Assembly: GCA_030691835.1 (NCBI GenBank)
Contig: JAUYDO010000088.1
Location: forward strand, 1 to 7,327
Source of the DNA: Dehalococcoidia bacterium
GTDB lineage: Bacteria > Chloroflexota > Dehalococcoidia > Dehalococcoidales > UBA3254
Direction of reading: 5' to 3'
Length of the DNA: 7,327 nt
Part shown: positions 4,664-7,327 of the stretch, piece after piece
How the letters are laid out: each line of letters opens with the position of its first letter
Position numbering within the stretch: the first letter of the stretch is position 1
Made by a program: the position numbers and the translations under genes
Notes under the pieces: model-generated
Databases searched by the model: none
The model's input: the letters and a program-made list of their open reading frames with translations, nothing else
What the model was told of the DNA's origin: nothing

Positions 4664-5223
4664 TGCTTGATTACTTTGAACCTCCAGTAAGGCGCGTGTT
4701 TCCGAAAGGCTGGCGGGAGTGTTCTCACTGGCGGGAGCCCGTCTGCATCGGGAGATATGTTGTTACCTGCTCTTCGTTGTTTGCCGGAGCAAGAGCTAAA
4801 ACTGATGGCTTATTACCGCCACCTGACTACGGTATCTACCTGGCAGGGCAATGGCGAGAAAAGCTCGGGGACATCTGGACTAACGGCGCTACCATCCGTA
4901 GTGTTGCCAGAGAGCGTCCCTACCCAGCGCTGGTAATTGACTGGATGGATATGGCGGGAATGACACCGGATAAATTAAACCAGCTCGTGGAAATCTGCCG
5001 GAACAAAATGCGCCAGGGGAAAAGTATCGACATCGGGTGCTTGCAGGGACATGGGAGGTCAGGAACTTTGCTGGCGTGCCTCTTAGCCCGCGTAGAGCAC
5101 CTATCTGCGGCAAGGGCGGTAGAAGAGGTCCACTGGCGCTATTGCCAGCACGCGGTTGAAACACAGAGCCAGCAAAAGGCGGTTGAGGAATATGTCAGGC
5201 AGTACGGAATACGAAGGAGGTGA
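4663..5223 (+). CDS. Protein-tyrosine/dual-specificity phosphatase-like protein
   Basis: A 186-residue protein carrying the CX5R(S/T) signature CLQGHGRSGT at residues 126-135 (catalytic Cys126, phosphate-binding Arg132, Ser133). The signature follows a beta strand, KSIDIG, as in the PTP/DSP fold, and is followed by the long helix LLACLLARVEHLSAARAVEEV typical of the family. The residue before the Cys is Gly instead of the usual His, which would raise the Cys pKa and may weaken activity. A candidate general acid lies in the VIDWMDMAG segment (Asp93 or Asp96). It could dephosphorylate host proteins, or act on RNA 5' ends as some members do; this cannot be decided here. ATG overlaps the preceding stop; GGAG at 4654-4657 is the ribosome binding site. 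Confidence 0.8.
   Translation: MLDYFEPPVRRVFPKGWRECSHWREPVCIGRYVVTCSSLFAGARAKTDGLLPPPDYGIYLAGQWREKLGDIWTNGATIRSVARERPYPALVIDWMDMAGMTPDKLNQLVEICRNKMRQGKSIDIGCLQGHGRSGTLLACLLARVEHLSAARAVEEVHWRYCQHAVETQSQQKAVEEYVRQYGIRRR
5214..5223 (+). promoter_or_regulatory. Perfect Shine-Dalgarno sequence without a nearby start codon
   Basis: AAGGAGGTGA at 5214-5223 is a full complement to the 16S rRNA tail and includes the phosphatase stop codon. No ATG, GTG or TTG opening a usable frame follows at normal distance; the next credible start is ATG 5294, 70 bases downstream with its own weaker GAGG site (5280-5283). It may be a relic, a ribosome standby site or a regulatory pause. Confidence 0.5.
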
Positions 5224-5293
5224 AGGTTATCGATTAACAGCCAGCCAGCATTGGAATAGCTACAAAATATTAAAAAGAAGAGGAAAAATTAAA

Positions 5294-5974
5294 ATGCCAG
5301 TCACGCAGAAAATTGAAATCAATGCACCTAATTTCCAGAGAGCGGTCTTCGGGATCCGCGGGTCGAGTTACCTAGTCATCAACAACTTCGCGCAGAAGGC
5401 GAAACAGCTGATTAAAGAACAGCAGGAGAAAGGTTCCACAGCTAAAAGAGGAGTGAGAGTCGCCAAAGACTTCCAGGCTGATTATGAAGCAGCCAAACAC
5501 GTCTCAACCGAAGGGTGGTGCGGTATTCCTGCGCCGGCTTTCAGGGATGCCATGATAAGTGCTTGCCGGATAGTAGGTTTTCCGATGACACAGGGAAAAC
5601 TGGGGGTCTTCGTCATAGCGGACGGTTTCGAGGTGGACACCGGTAAACCCTTGGTCAAAATAACTAAAGGCGAGCCGCAGTATTTTGAAGCTGAAGTTAG
5701 GCTCCCGACCGGTGTATGTGACTTGAGAGCTCGTCCGCGGTGGGCACCGGGCTGGGAAGCTCAGGTTACCATTGAGTTCGATGCCGATATGATGTCTCTT
5801 AAAGACATCACCAATCTGATGATGCGTGTCGGTAAGCAGGTCGGACTTTGCGAGGGCAGGAATGACAGCAAGAAATCCTGCGGTCAAGGTTGGGGAGCAT
5901 TCGAGCTGGTCGGAGAACCAGCCAAAGAGAAAGAAAAAAAACCAAAGGTGTTTAAGATTCCAAAGGCTTCTTAA
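5294..5974 (+). CDS. Conserved phage protein with RAMP/Cas7-like glycine-rich loop (candidate)
   Basis: A 226-residue soluble protein of a type I recall as widespread but uncharacterised in phages and prophages. Residues 14-40 (FQRAVFGIRGSSYLVINNF, then a basic helix) start the domain; residues 72-100 hold GIPAPAFRDAMISACRIVGF; 123-131 hold KITKGEPQY; 144-154 hold LRARPRWAPGW; 161-190 hold FDADMMSLKDITNLMMRVG leading into the loop GLCEGRNDSKKSCGQGWG at 184-201. The loop type G-x-G-R...G-x-G-W-G near the C-terminus resembles the RNA-binding loop of RAMP proteins (Cas5/Cas6/Cas7), and the strand-rich layout would fit, but this is a fold-level guess. The tail is Lys-rich. ATG 5294 is chosen over upstream in-frame ATGs (5156, 5192) because the conserved region begins there and GAGG lies ten bases before it. 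It sits two genes before the pentamer array. Confidence 0.75.
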   Translation: MPVTQKIEINAPNFQRAVFGIRGSSYLVINNFAQKAKQLIKEQQEKGSTAKRGVRVAKDFQADYEAAKHVSTEGWCGIPAPAFRDAMISACRIVGFPMTQGKLGVFVIADGFEVDTGKPLVKITKGEPQYFEAEVRLPTGVCDLRARPRWAPGWEAQVTIEFDADMMSLKDITNLMMRVGKQVGLCEGRNDSKKSCGQGWGAFELVGEPAKEKEKKPKVFKIPKAS

Positions 5975-6016
5975 TTAGACCTGTATAAAGTTAAAAACAA
6001 GGGAGGAATAAATCAA

Positions 6017-6526
6017 ATGGTCGTAGCCACTAAGAGGAATCCCAAAGTTGTCCCGGTCATCAAGAAAAAGGAATTTGTCCTGGAGCCGACGCGTCAGGAA
6101 ATCCTTCTACCAGAAATGGAGCGTATAAGAAACGAATACGGTGGTGCGCTCCGGGCGCAGGATGTGGTCGCTGATGCGGAGAGCGAAAACTCTCCGCTCC
6201 ACCGGTATTTCACATGGGACGATACTGAAGCTGCCTATCAGCATCGTTTATGGCAAGCCCGCCAACTCATTAGTGCTGTCGTGGTAATGCTCCCTTATGC
6301 CAAGCGGTCCATTACCGCCTACGTGAGTCTCCGGGATGACCGCCGGGTTGGGATATACCGCCCAATCGTGGAAGTTATGTCCAACGCAGATATGCGTAAT
6401 CAATTTCTGGCTGAAGCCCTGGATGACCTTCGTACCTGGGAACGAAAGTACAACCGGCTGGTCGAACTGGTTCCTATCTTCGAGGCTATCAAAAACATCC
6501 GAGGGAAAAACCGCAAGAAGAAATAG
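6017..6526 (+). CDS. Conserved phage protein of unknown function, 169 residues
   Basis: Start supported by GGGAGGA at 6001-6007, nine bases upstream. After a Lys/Arg-rich N-terminus, residues 59-82 hold SPLHRYFTWDDTEAAYQHRL and WQARQL, a signature I recall from many temperate phages of distant hosts, followed by a beta segment (ISAVVVMLP, AYVSLRDDRR, GIYRPIVEVM) and a long helical C-terminus (MRNQFLAEALDDLRTWERKY) ending in a basic KNRKKK tail. There are no catalytic motifs I can name; its basic ends fit nucleic-acid binding. It lies 42 bases after the gene at 5294 and only five bases before the array at 6531, so protein pair and array are likely one transcript and possibly one functional unit. 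Confidence 0.75.
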   Translation: MVVATKRNPKVVPVIKKKEFVLEPTRQEILLPEMERIRNEYGGALRAQDVVADAESENSPLHRYFTWDDTEAAYQHRLWQARQLISAVVVMLPYAKRSITAYVSLRDDRRVGIYRPIVEVMSNADMRNQFLAEALDDLRTWERKYNRLVELVPIFEAIKNIRGKNRKKK

Positions 6527-7260
6527 TCACGGCAGGTATGGCACTGTGAGGTCCGGTTTGGAGATTTGCGGTACGGTACTGTCCGGGATGGTGGCGCAAG
6601 CTGCTTTTAGGTAAGGCAGGTAAGGTGGAGTGGGGTCTGGTACGGTTTTGTTGGGTTGTGTCCGGTATTGTTGGGTCGGGTGTTGCAGGGTATAGCTTGG
6701 TACGTTCCGATAAGGCAAGGCAGGTGAGGAGAGTTGTAGTCTGGTACGGCGCTGTTGGGTTGTGTGTAGTGCGGTAAGGTAAGGCAGGTGCGTTGTGGAA
6801 AAGTACAGTGGGGGTTGGTATGCTATCGTCGGGCAATGTCCGGTCTGGTGAGGTATGGTAAGGCAAGGCAGGTACGGTGCGACGGGGTATAGTTGGGTCG
6901 TGTCCGGTTCGGACGGGTATGGTTATGCAAGGTATGGTGAGATAAGGCAGGTCTGGTCAGGTGATGTGAGGTTTGGTAGCGACGGGCTTGGTATCGACGG
7001 GAGAGGTATGGTGCGGCTAGGCAGGTCAGGTTGGGTATGATAAGGCTGGGTGGCGTAGGGTATGCTAGCGTTTGGATGGATGGGTTCGGTAAGGCAGGTG
7101 TGGTGTGATGAGGTAAGGTAAGGTGTAGTGCGGGAGGTATGGTATGGTGAGGCGCTGTCAAGTAAGGTAGTGTACGGCAAGGCAGGCAAGGTGGGGTGTG
7201 GTAGGGTATGATATGGCAGAGTCTTGCCTGGTGAGGTGAGTTAAGGCAGGTAGGGAGGTC
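6527..7260 (+). repeat. Degenerate pentanucleotide array (GGYNN lattice), G/T-rich
   Basis: An approximately 730-base block of degenerate five-base units, best written G-G-Y-N-N, with two free positions per unit. In 6951-7020 all 14 successive five-base units begin with G, 11 have T or C next and 11 end with G (for example gtctg, gtcag, gtgat). In 6601-6660 I count 26 G, 21 T, 8 A and 5 C, so the strand bias is strong. No protein is convincing: long open frames on the minus strand merely reflect the rarity of stop complements. The GG-N3-GG-N3 spacing also matches a two-layer G-quadruplex pattern in the sense RNA. The block fills exactly the space between the stop of one gene and the ribosome binding site of the next. 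Confidence 0.9.
6531..7251 (+). repeat. Ten GGCAGG punctuation marks dividing the array into nine cassettes
   Basis: GGCAGGT starts at 6531, 6615, 6719, 6783, 6867, 6946, 7020, 7093 and 7245, with GGCAGGC at 7181. Most copies are preceded by AA (AAGGCAGGT). Distances are 84, 104, 64, 84, 79, 74, 73, 88 and 64. Each mark carries a four-base unit gcag where the lattice expects five, so every cassette is 5n+4 long. The 73- and 88-base cassettes each contain one more four-base unit (atgg, ggag). Cassettes thus hold 12 to 20 pentamers. Confidence 0.88.
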
Positions 7261-7264
7261 TTTC

Positions 7265-7327
7265 TTGAACAACCAAGTCTCCGATAGCATCTGGTTGAGC
7301 CCGGACAGAGAAAAATGGGAAAAAGAA
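7265..7327 (+). CDS. Start of a further gene (partial), unknown
   Basis: An open frame beginning with TTG at 7265 runs to the window edge (21 codons; NNQVSDSIWLSPD after the start). GGGAGGT at 7253-7259 lies five bases before it, and codon use returns to normal coding appearance directly after the array. The start codon is inferred; the frame could also begin elsewhere. No family can be named from so little. Confidence 0.5.
   Translation, partial: MNNQVSDSIWLSPDREKWEKE

Noticed and set aside
5156..5293. N-terminal extension of the RAMP-like protein from ATG 5156 or 5192
   Set aside because: It would overlap the phosphatase gene, the ribosome binding sites are poor, and the recognisable conserved region starts at the ATG at 5294.
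6531..7251. Classical CRISPR array
   Set aside because: Constant element is only about nine bases, not a 25-40 base repeat, spacing varies from 64 to 104, and the intervening DNA itself follows a five-base pattern; no cas1, cas2 or nuclease in the window.
6531..7251. Simple microsatellite or sequencing artefact
   Set aside because: Units differ from one another at the two free positions and the GGCAGG marks are regularly placed, which slippage or read error would not produce.
6823..7290. Minus-strand 155-codon open frame as a gene
   Set aside because: It is the complement of the G/T-rich pentamer array, with Pro/Thr/His/Tyr low complexity and no ribosome binding site.

Overview
The window runs from the end of a bacterial chromosomal operon into what looks like a prophage or phage-derived element. 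The first ~370 bases are the C-terminal end of PriA, GC-rich (41 of 60 bases are G or C in 301-360). The wording of the PriA tail and the priA-def order suggest a Chloroflexota / Dehalococcoidia-like host, but this is recognition from memory and only moderately secure. A sigma70-type promoter then precedes def (peptide deformylase). The def N-terminal half is canonical, while its C-terminal half is short and divergent. From the end of def onward the DNA is less GC-rich (23 of 60 in 1321-1380) and gene content becomes phage-like.

Layout, all genes on the + strand: priA (partial); def; a small phage-type adenine DNA methyltransferase overlapping def by ATGA; a ~440-base non-coding stretch with helically phased TTCC repeats, an 11-base direct repeat and a strong promoter; three small orphan genes (1857, 2271, 2580), each followed by a GC-rich hairpin, two of them preceded by a near-identical 25-base leader module; a double Cys4 zinc-finger/HTH protein; a small CxxC protein; a ribbon-helix-helix-like protein; a palindrome upstream of a beta-rich small protein; a 59-aa overlapping gene; a CX5R (PTP/DSP-type) phosphatase-like protein; and two conserved phage proteins of unknown role (5294-5974 and 6017-6526).

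The most striking object is 6527-7260, directly after these two genes. It is a G/T-rich block built on a strict five-base lattice (G-G-Y-N-N, two variable bases per unit). Ten near-identical AAGGCAGGT-like marks punctuate it, and each contains a four-base unit that shifts the lattice by one base. The mark-to-mark distances are 84, 104, 64, 84, 79, 74, 73, 88 and 64; seven of nine are 5n+4, and the other two each contain one extra four-base unit. The array starts five bases after the stop codon of the upstream gene and ends at the ribosome binding site of the next gene, so it is probably transcribed with them. The protein at 5294 ends in a glycine-rich loop reminiscent of the RAMP/Cas7-like superfamily. 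I propose the two genes plus the array as a candidate nucleic-acid-guided or nucleoprotein system. The array structure is directly visible; the function is hypothesis.

No integrase, structural phage genes, tRNA, rRNA, IS element or classical CRISPR array is visible in this window.
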